NCBI RefSeq assembly: GCF_030297015.1
Contig: NZ_AP028056.1
Span: 1,808,939 to 1,872,938 of the forward strand
DNA length: 64,000 nucleotides
Direction: 5' to 3'
Source: Brooklawnia propionicigenes
GTDB lineage: Bacteria > Actinomycetota > Actinomycetes > Propionibacteriales > Propionibacteriaceae
Made by a program: the position numbers and the translations under genes. A model generated the notes under the pieces. It was not told where the DNA came from. It ran no database searches and was given only the letters and a program-made list of their open reading frames with translations. Below are positions 46,385-54,930 of the stretch, piece after piece (positions within the stretch are counted from its first letter, which is position 1; each line of letters begins with the position of its first letter).

Positions 46385-47769
46385 GCCGGGTTGTCCTTGG
46401 CGCGCGCCCGCAGGGCATCGATATCAAAATGTGATGCCTCTGCCGGGTCGATCTGATCGGCCTCGGCTTCCCAGGGGTCGATCACCGGGGGAAGCTGCTC
46501 GCTGAGCGGATCGTCCTGGAAGCCGAGCGAGGGATCGTACGGGTTGGCCAGCGTCCGCACGCCAGGCCCCATCGAGATCATCGCCTCGTCCGGCAGGTTC
46601 GCCAGTACGTCACGGATGTAGCCCTGGGCAGCTTCCAGCAGCGGCACATCGCGGTGCTCGCGCTGGGCTTGATACCAGCGGTAGTCCAGCAGTTCGTGGT
46701 AGATCTGCGCCGGATCGCGTTTGCCCATCATGTCGGTCGGGATCGAATTGACTACCGGCTCGAAGAAGTCGGTCAGCCACCGGTGGGCGGCGACCGCCTC
46801 GTCCAGCCCCTGAAGCCCGCGGCGCATGCGGTAGGTGTCGAGATCATTGAGCAGCCGGCGAGCCTGGTTCTCCTCGGTGTCCAGCCCGGTGAGCCGCAGC
46901 AGCCGGCGGGAGTGGTGGCCGGCGTCCACGACCTTCGGCTGGATGCGGACGGTCCGGCCGTCGGCCGAGGTGTTGATGTCGAGTTCGGCGATGTCGAAAC
47001 CGAGCGCGTTGAGCCGGCGGACGCGGCCCTCGATGCGGTGCAGCTCGGAGCCGCTGAACTCCTCGGCGCCGGTCAGCTCGTTCCAGAGCTCGTTGTAGCG
47101 TGCATCGATGGTCTCGACCATGGTGAGCGGATCCAGCGACTCGTCGAGCAGCCCGCCAGCCTCGAGGTCGCAGAAGTCGCCGAAGATGTTGACCCGGGCG
47201 ATCGACAGATCGTGCTGGCGCTGGCCGTCGGTCAGCTTGTCGTGCAGTTCACCGGTCTCGGCGTCGACCAGATAGGCGGCGAACTCACCGGCGTCGCGCC
47301 GGAACAAGATGTTCGACAGTGAGACGTCGCCCCACATCAGTCCGATCAGGTGCAGCCGCGCCAGCAGCACGACCATGGCGTCCAGCAGCCGGGAGACCGT
47401 CTCATTGCGGACGCCGGGGGTGAACAGCGACCGGTAGGGCAGCGCGAACTGGAGGTGTTTGGTGAGCAGGATCGGATCGAGGGGCTGGCCCTCGGCGTCG
47501 CGGCGGGCGCTGATCACACCGACCGGCTCGACCGCCGGCGTCTGTAGCCGGCCCAGATCGTGCAACAGCCGGTATTCGTGCAGGGCCAGATCCTCGTTGA
47601 CTTCCTTCGCGGCGAGCACTTCGTCGCCGACTCCGATGAACCGCACAACATGGCGTGAGATGCCTCGGGGCAGCGCGACGAGATTCTCTTCGGGCCAATC
47701 GGCCAACGGCGTATCCCACGGAAGCGGGAGCAACTGCACGTTCGGCGTGGCGGACAAGAACCTGGGCAC
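46381..47769 (-). CDS. DUF4032 protein with kinase-like N-terminal domain
   Basis: The 462-residue actinobacterial protein combines a lipopolysaccharide-kinase/RIO-like N-terminal half with a C-terminal DUF4032 domain. The kinase-like half has KEVNEDLALHEYRLLHDLG and the catalytic-loop-like LIGLMWGDVSLSNILFRRD, then VDAETGE as a DFG-like element. DUF4032 is seen in NIPTDMMGKRDPAQIYHELLDY-type motifs; only partial resemblance is quoted here. Function is unknown. It converges on the small acidic protein gene, and the two stop codons share 4 bases, an uncommon tail-to-tail overlap. Confidence 0.85.
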   Translation of the reverse strand: MPRFLSATPNVQLLPLPWDTPLADWPEENLVALPRGISRHVVRFIGVGDEVLAAKEVNEDLALHEYRLLHDLGRLQTPAVEPVGVISARRDAEGQPLDPILLTKHLQFALPYRSLFTPGVRNETVSRLLDAMVVLLARLHLIGLMWGDVSLSNILFRRDAGEFAAYLVDAETGELHDKLTDGQRQHDLSIARVNIFGDFCDLEAGGLLDESLDPLTMVETIDARYNELWNELTGAEEFSGSELHRIEGRVRRLNALGFDIAELDINTSADGRTVRIQPKVVDAGHHSRRLLRLTGLDTEENQARRLLNDLDTYRMRRGLQGLDEAVAAHRWLTDFFEPVVNSIPTDMMGKRDPAQIYHELLDYRWYQAQREHRDVPLLEAAQGYIRDVLANLPDEAMISMGPGVRTLANPYDPSLGFQDDPLSEQLPPVIDPWEAEADQIDPAEASHFDIDALRARAKDNPA

Positions 47770-47779
47770 GCCCTCCAGC

Positions 47780-48952
47780 CTACTGATCGACCTTGAGAGC
47801 TCGCTCCAGGCCGTCGCGCACGTCCGCCACCAGATCGCCGGCCGGCTCGATGCCCGCCGACAGTCGCAGCAGCGCCGGGGTGATGCCGGCGGCCAGCTGC
47901 ACCTCGGGGGTCATTGAGGCATGGGTCATGGACGCCGGATGCGCGATCAGCGATTCGACCCCGCCCAGCGATTCGGCGATGTCGAAGACCCGCAGGCCCC
48001 GGCAGAAGGCGGTGGCGCCGGCCAGGCCGCCGACGACCTCGAAGCTGATCATCGAACCGAAGCTGTCTTGCTGGCGGGCCGCGATCTCGTGACCCGGGTG
48101 CTCGGCCAGTCCGGGGTAGTAGACCGCCGTCACCGCCGGATGGCCGGCCAGTGTAGCCACGATCTCGGCGGCGTTCGCGTCGTGGACGCGCACCCGCGCG
48201 TCCAGGGTGCGCAGCCCGCGCAACGCCAGCCAGGAATCGAACGCCCCCGCGGTGACCCCGATGACATTCGCCCAGAACTTCAGATGCTCACCGAGATCCT
48301 CGTCCGCGGCGACGACGGCGCCGCCCACCACGTCGGAGTGGCCGTTGATGAATTTCGTCGTCGAATGCACGACCACATCGGCGCCGAACTCGATCGGGCG
48401 CTGCCGCAGCGGCGAGCAGAAGGTGTTGTCGGCCACCGCCAGCGCGCCCGCGGCATGCACCGTCTCGATGGTCGGTTGGAGATCGACCAACCGCAGCAGG
48501 GGATTGGACGGGGTTTCGATCAGGACCAGGTCGGCCGGTGTCTCCAGCGCGGCGGCCAGCTCCTGCGGGTCGGTCTGATTGACGTAGTCGACCGTGAAAT
48601 GACCGAGCCCGGCCAGATGATTGAGCAGCCGCCAGGTGCCGCCGTAACAGTCGTGCGGGGCGACGACGCGTCCACCGGCCTTGACCAGCGCGGTGAAGCA
48701 CAGTGTCAGCGCCGACAGGCCCGACGACGTGATGACGCCGGTGGCGCCGCCCTCCAAGGTGGCGATCGCCTCACCCAGCAGGTCGCGGGTCGGGTTGCCC
48801 GAGCGGCTGTAGTCGTACCTGGGCGGGTTGTTCAGCCCCGCGAATGCGTAGTTCGTGCCCAGATAGATCGGGGGCACGATCGAAGAGAACGCGGTATCGG
48901 AATCGAGACCGGCGCGAAGTCCGCGTCCGAGCTGGGAGATCGTCGGGTCCAT
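47780..48952 (-). CDS. metB: Cystathionine gamma-synthase (trans-sulfuration family)
   Basis: PLP enzyme that condenses an activated homoserine with cysteine to cystathionine in methionine synthesis. The 390-residue protein has the PLP lysine in VVVHSTTKFINGHSDVVGG, SGLSALTLCFTALVKAGG, TPSNPLLRLVD and AESLGGVESLIAHPASMTHASM. The NGHSDVVGG motif and overall length point to MetB rather than cystathionine beta-lyase, though close relatives with lyase or sulfhydrylase activity cannot be ruled out. The start at 48952 (MDPTISQLG) fits the family N-terminus. The gene lies 11 bases after the DUF4032 gene's start on the same strand. Confidence 0.9.
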   Translation of the reverse strand: MDPTISQLGRGLRAGLDSDTAFSSIVPPIYLGTNYAFAGLNNPPRYDYSRSGNPTRDLLGEAIATLEGGATGVITSSGLSALTLCFTALVKAGGRVVAPHDCYGGTWRLLNHLAGLGHFTVDYVNQTDPQELAAALETPADLVLIETPSNPLLRLVDLQPTIETVHAAGALAVADNTFCSPLRQRPIEFGADVVVHSTTKFINGHSDVVGGAVVAADEDLGEHLKFWANVIGVTAGAFDSWLALRGLRTLDARVRVHDANAAEIVATLAGHPAVTAVYYPGLAEHPGHEIAARQQDSFGSMISFEVVGGLAGATAFCRGLRVFDIAESLGGVESLIAHPASMTHASMTPEVQLAAGITPALLRLSAGIEPAGDLVADVRDGLERALKVDQ

Positions 48953-48995
48953 GGCTGCCAAGATAGCGCTCCGACCGACCACGCAGAGCAATGAT

Positions 48996-49027
48996 CAGCG
49001 GGGCTCCCGTTGCCGAGAGCCCCGCTG
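48996..49027 (-). terminator. Terminator hairpin after the MsmK-type ATPase
   Basis: Perfect 11-base arms CAGCGGGGCTC (48996-49006) and GAGCCCCGCTG (49017-49027) with a 10-base loop. It lies 84 bases past the ATPase stop on the minus strand and before metB. Confidence 0.85.
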
Positions 49028-49110
49028 TTTGCCACTAAGTACCGCCTTGGCAGACCGGCCGGTGGCGCTGTGCGTCCGCGGCCGTCTGCTCTGGATCGAT
49101 GAGGAACCGA

Positions 49111-50205
<1,095 letters not shown>

Positions 50206-50365
50206 GCCTGTGCCACCATCCTTTCTATGGGCAGGAACGTGCCCAACGATCCGTGGTAGAAGGACGAAGGACTACCTCGTCCTCCCGGACAGGATGCCAT
50301 GGTTGCGGGGTATTGCAAAGTCGTTTCGCATATCGAATCCGTGCCGGCGGCGCGGGAGGGGCGGA

Positions 50366-50731
50366 TCAGATGGGTTCGGCCAGCCAGGTGATCAGCTGCC
50401 AGCGTCCGTTTTCGCGGATGAAGACCCGCAGATTGTCGAAGATCTGGACGGCCTCGGGGTCGGCCAGCGCCCATTTCTCGACGGTGCAGCGGGCGGTGGC
50501 GCGGTAGCGTCCGTGCAGTTCGAGATCGAGCATCGTGGTCTGGCGTTTGGCGCCGGTGGCCAGGCCCGAGATGAAGTCGGCCTTGGTCGACAGGGGGCCG
50601 CTGGGGCGGCGCATGGTGAACCGTTCGTGCAGCAGGTGCTCGAACCAGGCCTTGTCGGCGTCGGATTCTGCCTGCCCTATTCGTTCGTTGATCTGCAGCA
50701 GTTCGGCGAATGCCGTGGTCTGATCGCTCAT
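50366..50731 (-). CDS. NTF2-like/DUF4440 protein, 121 aa
   Basis: Small soluble protein with the cone-shaped NTF2-like fold by pattern: an N-terminal helix (AFAELLQINERIGQAESDADKAWFEHLLH), then strands ending in VQIFDNLRVFIRENGRWQLITWLAEPI. Related proteins may be enzymes, ligand binders or orphan domains. It is not obviously in an operon: 160 bases separate it from the ATPase downstream, and the upstream gene is divergent. Confidence 0.75.
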   Translation of the reverse strand: MSDQTTAFAELLQINERIGQAESDADKAWFEHLLHERFTMRRPSGPLSTKADFISGLATGAKRQTTMLDLELHGRYRATARCTVEKWALADPEAVQIFDNLRVFIRENGRWQLITWLAEPI

Positions 50732-50792
50732 GGAGTCAGCCTAGAGGTTTGGGACGGTCCAGCCGTGCACGAGTGCCAGGTAAGCTCGCTGG

Positions 50793-51593
50793 GTGGCTGA
50801 TGAGCGTCCGACAGAGATCTCCCGGCACGACGAGCCTGTCGACCCGGTTGACGCCGGCGCGCTGCCCGGAGAAGCGGTCCGGCCCGATGCGGCCGGTGAC
50901 AAACAGCCCGAGCGCGAATGGTGGGACGATCCGGGTATGCCGTGGCGGCGTAAGCCGACGCGCACCGATATCGCCTGCATGTCGTGGATCGGCTTCCTGG
51001 GTCTCTTCAGCCTCGCGATGTTGCCCTTGCGGGCGTGGCTGCTGGGTTCACCCGACCGGCTGCCCTGGCTGGTCGGGCTGCTGGGTTCTCGATCGGGTAC
51101 CACGCTGCTCGGGTCGGTGGTCCGGGTCGGAACCGATCTGCCGTTCGTCTGGCCGATCCTGCTGGGCACGTTGATGTCGATCAAGCTGGACTGGACGTAC
51201 TGGTGGGCCGGCAAACTGTGGGGACGCGGCATGATCGAGGTGTGGGCCGGCAAGTCGCAGCGCGCCGCACGCAACTACGCCCGGGCAGAACGCTGGGCCA
51301 ACAAGCTCGGCTGGGTGGGCATGTTCGTCGCCTATGTGCCGATTCCATTGCCGCTGACCGCGGTCATCTTCGTGCTGGCCGGGGCACAGGGGATGAGCTG
51401 GAAGAAGTTCATGATGCTCGACTTCGCGTCCTGCCTGCTGTGGCTGATCGGGTTCTTCTCGTTCGGCTATCTGGTTGGGGAGCCGGCGGTCAAGGTGCTG
51501 GAGTTCTACAGCAAGTTCGCCAACTACGTCGCCATCGCGCTGGTGGTCGCCGTGGTCGCGCTTACCTTCATGCGCAGTAGCCGCAAGGGCTGA
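50793..51593 (+). CDS. DedA/VTT-domain membrane protein
   Basis: The 266-residue protein has an acidic cytosolic N-terminus of about 50 residues, then six or so membrane segments of the VTT (SNARE-associated) family. The re-entrant motif is GMFVAYVPIPLPLTAVIFVLAGAQGMSWKKF (about residue 175-205), a relative of the DedA FxRxxP signature in which Pro residues are kept. DedA-family proteins include undecaprenyl-phosphate and phospholipid flippases. The start is GTG. The gene is divergent from the NTF2-like gene. Confidence 0.85.
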   Translation: MADERPTEISRHDEPVDPVDAGALPGEAVRPDAAGDKQPEREWWDDPGMPWRRKPTRTDIACMSWIGFLGLFSLAMLPLRAWLLGSPDRLPWLVGLLGSRSGTTLLGSVVRVGTDLPFVWPILLGTLMSIKLDWTYWWAGKLWGRGMIEVWAGKSQRAARNYARAERWANKLGWVGMFVAYVPIPLPLTAVIFVLAGAQGMSWKKFMMLDFASCLLWLIGFFSFGYLVGEPAVKVLEFYSKFANYVAIALVVAVVALTFMRSSRKG

Positions 51594-51675
51594 GATTCTC
51601 AGGGTTCTCCCGGGCATCCCCCGAAATGCCGTGTCAATGGCGTAAACATGCTGAGAGTTGGCTTAACGTTTTCCC

Positions 51676-51927
51676 ATGGGAACCCCACAGAGTCAGACTC
51701 CGAACCACAGGCGCCGCAGAGCACTGGAGAGCGTCGGGAAGCTTTGTACCCTCGTGATCGGCCTGCCGGTATTGTTTGCCGCCCTGCAGATGAACGCGCC
51801 ATCGGAGCTGCCCGTCTGGGTTGCGGGACTGGTCACCCTGGCCAGCGGAGTGATCGTGTCGGTGCTGTTCACCCGACGCCAGCAGCAAGCTGTCTCGGAC
51901 GCTGATCTCCAGTTGGAGCGTGCTTAG
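51676..51927 (+). CDS. Small membrane protein, 83 aa
   Basis: A short basic N-terminus (TPNHRRRRALESVG) is followed by two hydrophobic segments (KLCTLVIGLPVLFAALQM and VWVAGLVTLASGVIVSVLF) and a polar tail with TRRQQQAVSDADL. The composition is plausible for a two-helix membrane protein. There is no clear ribosome-binding site before the ATG, and no family is recognised, so the gene is uncertain. Confidence 0.45.
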   Translation: MGTPQSQTPNHRRRRALESVGKLCTLVIGLPVLFAALQMNAPSELPVWVAGLVTLASGVIVSVLFTRRQQQAVSDADLQLERA

Positions 51928-52008
51928 TTTGCTCATTTTGCGATCGGGCCGGATTTCGCGCAGGGGCGTCGTCCGGGCAGAATAGTCAAGCGCCTTTCTT
52001 GGGCGCAC

Positions 52009-52081
52009 GCCTCCGTAGCTCAGCGGCCAGAGCACCCGCCTTGTAAGCGGAAGGTCGAGGGTTCGACTCCCTCCGGGGGCT
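52009..52081 (+). tRNA. tRNA-Thr (anticodon UGU)
   Basis: Acceptor arms GCCTCCG/CGGGGGC pair over 7 bases with one wobble. The D arm is GCTCAGCGGCCAGAGC, the anticodon loop CTTGTAA gives anticodon TGT, and the T arm is GAGGGTTCGACTCCCTC. The discriminator is T and no CCA is encoded. 73 nt. Confidence 0.96.
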
Positions 52082-52162
52082 CTGTTCCGTCAGCTGTGTT
52101 TCATCAGTTGTGTGCCATCAGTCATGTGCCATTGGCTCTGTTCCAGCAATCCTCCGCCAGTT

Positions 52163-52551
52163 CGCTCGCCGTCGGTACTAGGCGCTCGCCGTTCATCCCA
52201 AACGCTCGCCGTCGGTACTAGGCGCTCGCCGTAGAGCAGTTTGCTTCCGTTGGAACGCGAGCGAACTCACTTATGGCGAGCGAACTGGACGAGGGATGGG
52301 GCAGACGCTCGCCGTCGGTACAAGGCGCTCGCCGTCCGTACAAACCGCTCGCCGTAGAGCAGTTCGCTTCTGTTGGAACGCGAGCGAACTTACTTATGGC
52401 GAGCGAATTGGACGAGGGGCGGGGCAGACGCTCGCCGTCGGTACTAACCGCTCGCCGTCGGTAGCAAACGCTCGCCGTAGAGCAGTTTGCTTCTGTTGGA
52501 ACGCGAGCGAACTCACTTACGGCGAGCGAACTGCACGGCGAGCGGGGTGGA
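52163..52551. repeat. Three-copy 123-bp tandem repeat with 20-bp subrepeats
   Basis: Period 123: copies at 52183-52305, 52306-52428 and 52429-52551, with an extra 20-base subrepeat at 52163-52182. Each copy starts with two 20-base subrepeats headed by CGCTCGCCGT. An 83-base segment, again headed CGCTCGCCGT, follows; it contains the hairpin at 52238-52267 and reverse-complement words GCGAGCGAAC. Third-copy ends are more diverged. Confidence 0.95.
52238..52267 (+). ncRNA. Conserved hairpin inside the 123-bp repeat (copy 1)
   Basis: AGTTTGC and GCGAACT pair around TTCC-GTT-GGAA. Copies 2 (52361-52390) and 3 (52484-52513) change AGTTTGC to AGTTCGC and TTCC to TTCT, and both changes keep pairing by G-U or G-C exchange on the plus strand only. 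Expression is not shown, so this is a candidate RNA element. Confidence 0.35.
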
Positions 52552-52593
52552 CAGCCAGCGAACTGGGCCGGTGCCGATGGACCAGGCCAGGGA

Positions 52594-53784
52594 TCAGGCG
52601 TCCAGGCCGGTGGCGGTCAGGAAGCCCTGGCCGTTGCCGCTGACCTTGGCCTGGCAGCCGGCCTCCAGGAAGGCCGCCTGGCCGTGCTTGAGAACGAGTC
52701 CGTCCTGGCCCTGGGAGACACCGATCTCACCGCTGGTGGCCAGCAGTATCCGACCGGACAGCTCGCCGGGCAGTTCGATCATGCGTCCGGGGACGAGGTC
52801 GAGCCGCCAGCACACGAACGCGCGCTCGTCGGTCGGGTAGCGCCACAGTCCGGGCAGCTCCTGCTCGGGCAGCATCGCCGGGATCGGCTCGGTGGTGAAG
52901 GTCACGACCTGTGCCAGCGCGGACGGGTCGATGTGCTTCGATGTGAGGCCACCGCGCAAGACGTTGTCGGAGTTGCCCATCACCTCCACGCCGGTGCCGC
53001 TCAGATAGGAGTGTAAGACCCCCGGCTGCAGGTAGAGGGCTTCGCCGGGCTGCAGAGTGTGCCGGGTCAGCATCAGCGCCGCGAGCAGGCTCGGGTCGCC
53101 GGGGAAATGCTCGTCCAGCAGCACTGCGGTGCGCGCGAACTCGCCCAGCTCGCCTTCGTCGTCGGTGTGGTTGACCGCAGCAGCCACCACATCGGTGACC
53201 GCTGCCTTGAGGTCATCGTCCAAGACCAGGCAGTTCATGAAAACCTCGGCCAGCCCGGCTCGTCCGCCCCGGTGGCGCAGCGGCGCGAAGACCTGCTCGG
53301 ACACCGGGCTGATGCCCAGGCGCGAGAAGAGTGCCGAAGTCAGGGCGGGATCGCGGAAACCGGCCAGGGCATCGAACTGAGTGAGCGCGACAATCAGCTC
53401 GGGCTTGTCCCATGGGTCCTTGAAGGTGCGCTCGGGCGCGTCGAGTGGGATGTCGGCCTGGTTCTCACGCTCGAAACCCGCCCGCGCATCCATCCGGTTC
53501 GGATGCGCCTGCAGGCTGAGAGGACGCCCGGCCGACAGCAGTTTCATCAGGTACGGCAGATGCCCGCCGAACTCCAGCCGGGCCGAATCACCGACCAGGC
53601 ACGGGTGTTGCTTGATGGCCTCGTCGAGCCGGAGATGGCCATCGATCGTCGCGGGATCGCTCGGGTGCGCGCCCAACCAGTATTCCGCCAGCGGACGTCC
53701 GTCCGGGTGAATGCCTAGAATGGCGGGAATCGCGTCGGGCGATCCCCAGTCGTAGCGCTTGATGCTTCCGGTCAGCGGATGCAT
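52594..53784 (-). CDS. manA: Mannose-6-phosphate isomerase, class I
   Basis: Zinc enzyme converting fructose-6-phosphate and mannose-6-phosphate, feeding GDP-mannose and glycan synthesis. The 396-residue protein has SIKRYDWGSPDAIPAILG, the zinc-site motif LQAHPNRMDAR, the family-typical DPWDKPELIVAL, and LQPGVLHSYLSGTGVEVMGNSDNVLRGGLTSKHID, quoted in pieces: VLHSYL, MGNSDN and GGLTSKH. Start 53784 (MHPLTGS) is chosen because GGAGG lies 4 bases upstream; a longer frame lacks a ribosome-binding site. The 3' end faces the 123-bp repeat array. Confidence 0.95.
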   Translation of the reverse strand: MHPLTGSIKRYDWGSPDAIPAILGIHPDGRPLAEYWLGAHPSDPATIDGHLRLDEAIKQHPCLVGDSARLEFGGHLPYLMKLLSAGRPLSLQAHPNRMDARAGFERENQADIPLDAPERTFKDPWDKPELIVALTQFDALAGFRDPALTSALFSRLGISPVSEQVFAPLRHRGGRAGLAEVFMNCLVLDDDLKAAVTDVVAAAVNHTDDEGELGEFARTAVLLDEHFPGDPSLLAALMLTRHTLQPGEALYLQPGVLHSYLSGTGVEVMGNSDNVLRGGLTSKHIDPSALAQVVTFTTEPIPAMLPEQELPGLWRYPTDERAFVCWRLDLVPGRMIELPGELSGRILLATSGEIGVSQGQDGLVLKHGQAAFLEAGCQAKVSGNGQGFLTATGLDA

Positions 53785-53961
53785 CCCACCTCCCTGTATA
53801 GATACGTTCCGCCTTGCACAGGCTGCCGCCGATGGGGTGACGGCTGCGCTTGTGTGACCAAGCAATCACCCATCCTACTCATCGCGTCCGTGTCACGGCC
53901 ATTCGGGTTGCCGCCAGGAGCCACGCTGAGCGCCGATCTGTGCGACCCGAGCATCGGCCAG

Positions 53962-54025
53962 CAAGCCGCCCGAGCATCGTCATTCAAGCCGCCCGAGCAC
54001 CGTTGTGCAAGCTACCCGAGCGCCG
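53962..54025. repeat. 23-bp tandem repeat
   Basis: Units at 53962-53984 and 53985-54007 begin CAAGCCGCCCGAGCA. A third, partial unit from 54008 begins CAAGCTACCCGAGCG. A related CCCGAGCATCG occurs just before the array (53947-53957). Confidence 0.8.
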
Positions 54026-54058
54026 AGGCCCAGCGTCCGGACACCGATGCGCGCAGGT

Positions 54059-54090
54059 AATCACATCGGTGTGATTCCCGGTTGTAGAAT
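54059..54090 (+). promoter_or_regulatory. Palindromic operator and -10 for the DUF3263 gene
   Basis: AATCACA (54059-54065) and TGTGATT (54070-54076) form a perfect inverted repeat with a 4-base centre. TAGAAT (54085-54090) ends 6 bases before the ATG, so transcription would start at or next to the start codon, giving a leaderless mRNA. The palindrome then covers the -35 region, a good place for a repressor. Confidence 0.55.
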
Positions 54091-54096
54091 CGCCGC

Positions 54097-54381
54097 ATGG
54101 TCGAAGCAGCGCACAATCTCAATCCGCAGGCCCGGTCGTTGACCGAGCGCGAGATGGCCATCCTGGATTTCGAGAAGAGCTGGTGGCAGGCCCGAGCTCC
54201 CAAGGAAACCGAGATCCGGGAGCGATTCAACCTCTCGGCGGCGCGCTACTACCAGCTGCTCAATGCGCTGATCGATCGTCCCGAGGCTCTCGAACACGAC
54301 CCATTGCTGGTCAAGCGGCTCCGCCGGCTGCGCGAGCAGCGCCAGCGCACCCGCTCGGCCTCCAGGCTCGCCAATCGCTGA
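54097..54381 (+). CDS. DUF3263 protein (HTH-like)
   Basis: The 94-residue actinobacterial protein matches DUF3263: LTEREMAILDFEKSWWQ at residues 15-31, then a helix-turn-helix-like segment KETEIRERFNLSAARYYQLLNALIDRPEAL, followed by basic RRLRRLREQRQRTR. It is probably a small DNA-binding protein. The promoter region carries a perfect inverted repeat and predicts a leaderless transcript, so autoregulation is plausible. The stop lies 4 bases from the convergent downstream gene. Confidence 0.88.
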   Translation: MVEAAHNLNPQARSLTEREMAILDFEKSWWQARAPKETEIRERFNLSAARYYQLLNALIDRPEALEHDPLLVKRLRRLREQRQRTRSASRLANR

Positions 54382-54385
54382 TGAT

Positions 54386-54829
54386 TCAGGCCTTCCGGTC
54401 CGGACGAGGTCGCTCTCCGGCTACCGGATAGCCGCCGCTGGCAAGATCGGCCCTCACTTCGAACACATTGGACGCGTACCCGGTTCCGGTGCGCCACTTC
54501 GACCACGCCGCGGCGGCCAGATAGCACGGCAGGAACGGCAACCCGAGGAAGACCGCCCACTGCGTGGCATGCGCCGCCTCGTGCTCCACGATCCTGGGAT
54601 GCCGAGCCAGCAGCCGGTCGATCGTGCCACCGGGGACGATCACCACGCAGCCGATGGTGAACGCCCCGGCAACCGGAAATCCCAGACGATAGCCTTCGGC
54701 GATCCACAGGCCGGCCGGACCTCGACGCGGACGCGCGCGTCCTGCCAGTGCCACGGCGAAGCCCAGCGGCGTCGACAGGTTCACCCAGTTGGCGATCGCG
54801 CGCAGCTGGTGGTTGCGGCTGGTGGCCAT
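54386..54829 (-). CDS. Small hydrophobic protein with HExxH motif
   Basis: The 147-residue protein has the sequence VEHEAAHATQW (HEAAH at residues 83-87), a zinc-metallopeptidase signature. A possible third ligand, Glu124, is in NVFEVRADLASGG. Hydrophobic stretches lie on both sides (PVAGAFTIGCVVIVPGG and AVFLGLPFLPCYLAAAAW). The HExxH with a following Glu/Asp-Leu resembles minimal gluzincin-like or eCIS-core-like peptidase domains. No family is recognised with confidence. It faces the DUF3263 gene and is divergent from groEL. Confidence 0.7.
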   Translation of the reverse strand: MATSRNHQLRAIANWVNLSTPLGFAVALAGRARPRRGPAGLWIAEGYRLGFPVAGAFTIGCVVIVPGGTIDRLLARHPRIVEHEAAHATQWAVFLGLPFLPCYLAAAAWSKWRTGTGYASNVFEVRADLASGGYPVAGERPRPDRKA

Positions 54830-54868
54830 GGGTTCAGCCTATGGCCTGCCTGTTGGCCGCCCCGATTG

Positions 54869-54895
54869 TTTGCACTCTCGGGGCCCGAGTGCTAA
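54869..54895 (+). promoter_or_regulatory. CIRCE element 1 upstream of groEL
   Basis: TTTGCACTC, 9 bases, GAGTGCTAA: one mismatch to the consensus TTAGCACTC-N9-GAGTGCTAA. This is the operator of the heat-shock repressor HrcA. TAATAA at 54893-54898 next to it is a likely -10. Confidence 0.92.
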
Positions 54896-54903
54896 TAATG
54901 AAT

Positions 54904-54930
54904 TTGGCACTCCAACACGAGGAGTGCCAC
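54904..54930 (+). promoter_or_regulatory. CIRCE element 2 upstream of groEL
   Basis: TTGGCACTC, 9 bases, GAGTGCCAC: the same spacing with a few changes from consensus, 8 bases after element 1. Together they make a tandem HrcA operator flanking the predicted transcription start. Confidence 0.88.

Larger units (their letters stand above)
51928..52593. other. Gene-poor region with tRNA-Thr and tandem repeats
   Basis: Between the small membrane ORF and manA. It contains tRNA-Thr at 52009-52081, a stretch with degenerate ATCAGT-GTGCCAT repeats (52090-52140), and the 123-bp tandem array (52163-52551). Frames open across the array are explained by its 123-base (41-codon) period and lack ribosome-binding sites. 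Confidence 0.85.
53785..54096. other. 312-bp divergent intergenic region
   Basis: Between manA (minus) and the DUF3263 gene (plus). It contains a 23-bp tandem repeat at 53962-54025, a perfect 7+7 inverted repeat at 54059-54076, and TAGAAT at 54085-54090 as a -10. No protein gene is supported. Confidence 0.75.

Noticed and set aside
44649..46505. Long plus-strand frame through cysS into the acidic protein gene region
   Set aside because: CysS motifs are on the minus strand, and the small acidic gene has its own strong ribosome-binding site at 46007-46017.
52163..52551. CRISPR array
   Set aside because: The parts between the 20-base subrepeats are themselves repeated with a 123-base period, there are no unique spacers, and no cas genes occur in the window.
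52273..52643. Short plus-strand reading frames through the 123-bp repeat
   Set aside because: They stay open because the period is a multiple of three; no ribosome-binding sites and no recognisable protein.
54059..54076. CRP/GlxR binding site
   Set aside because: The arms are TCACA then TGTGA with 4 bases between, the reverse of the TGTGA-N6-TCACA order.
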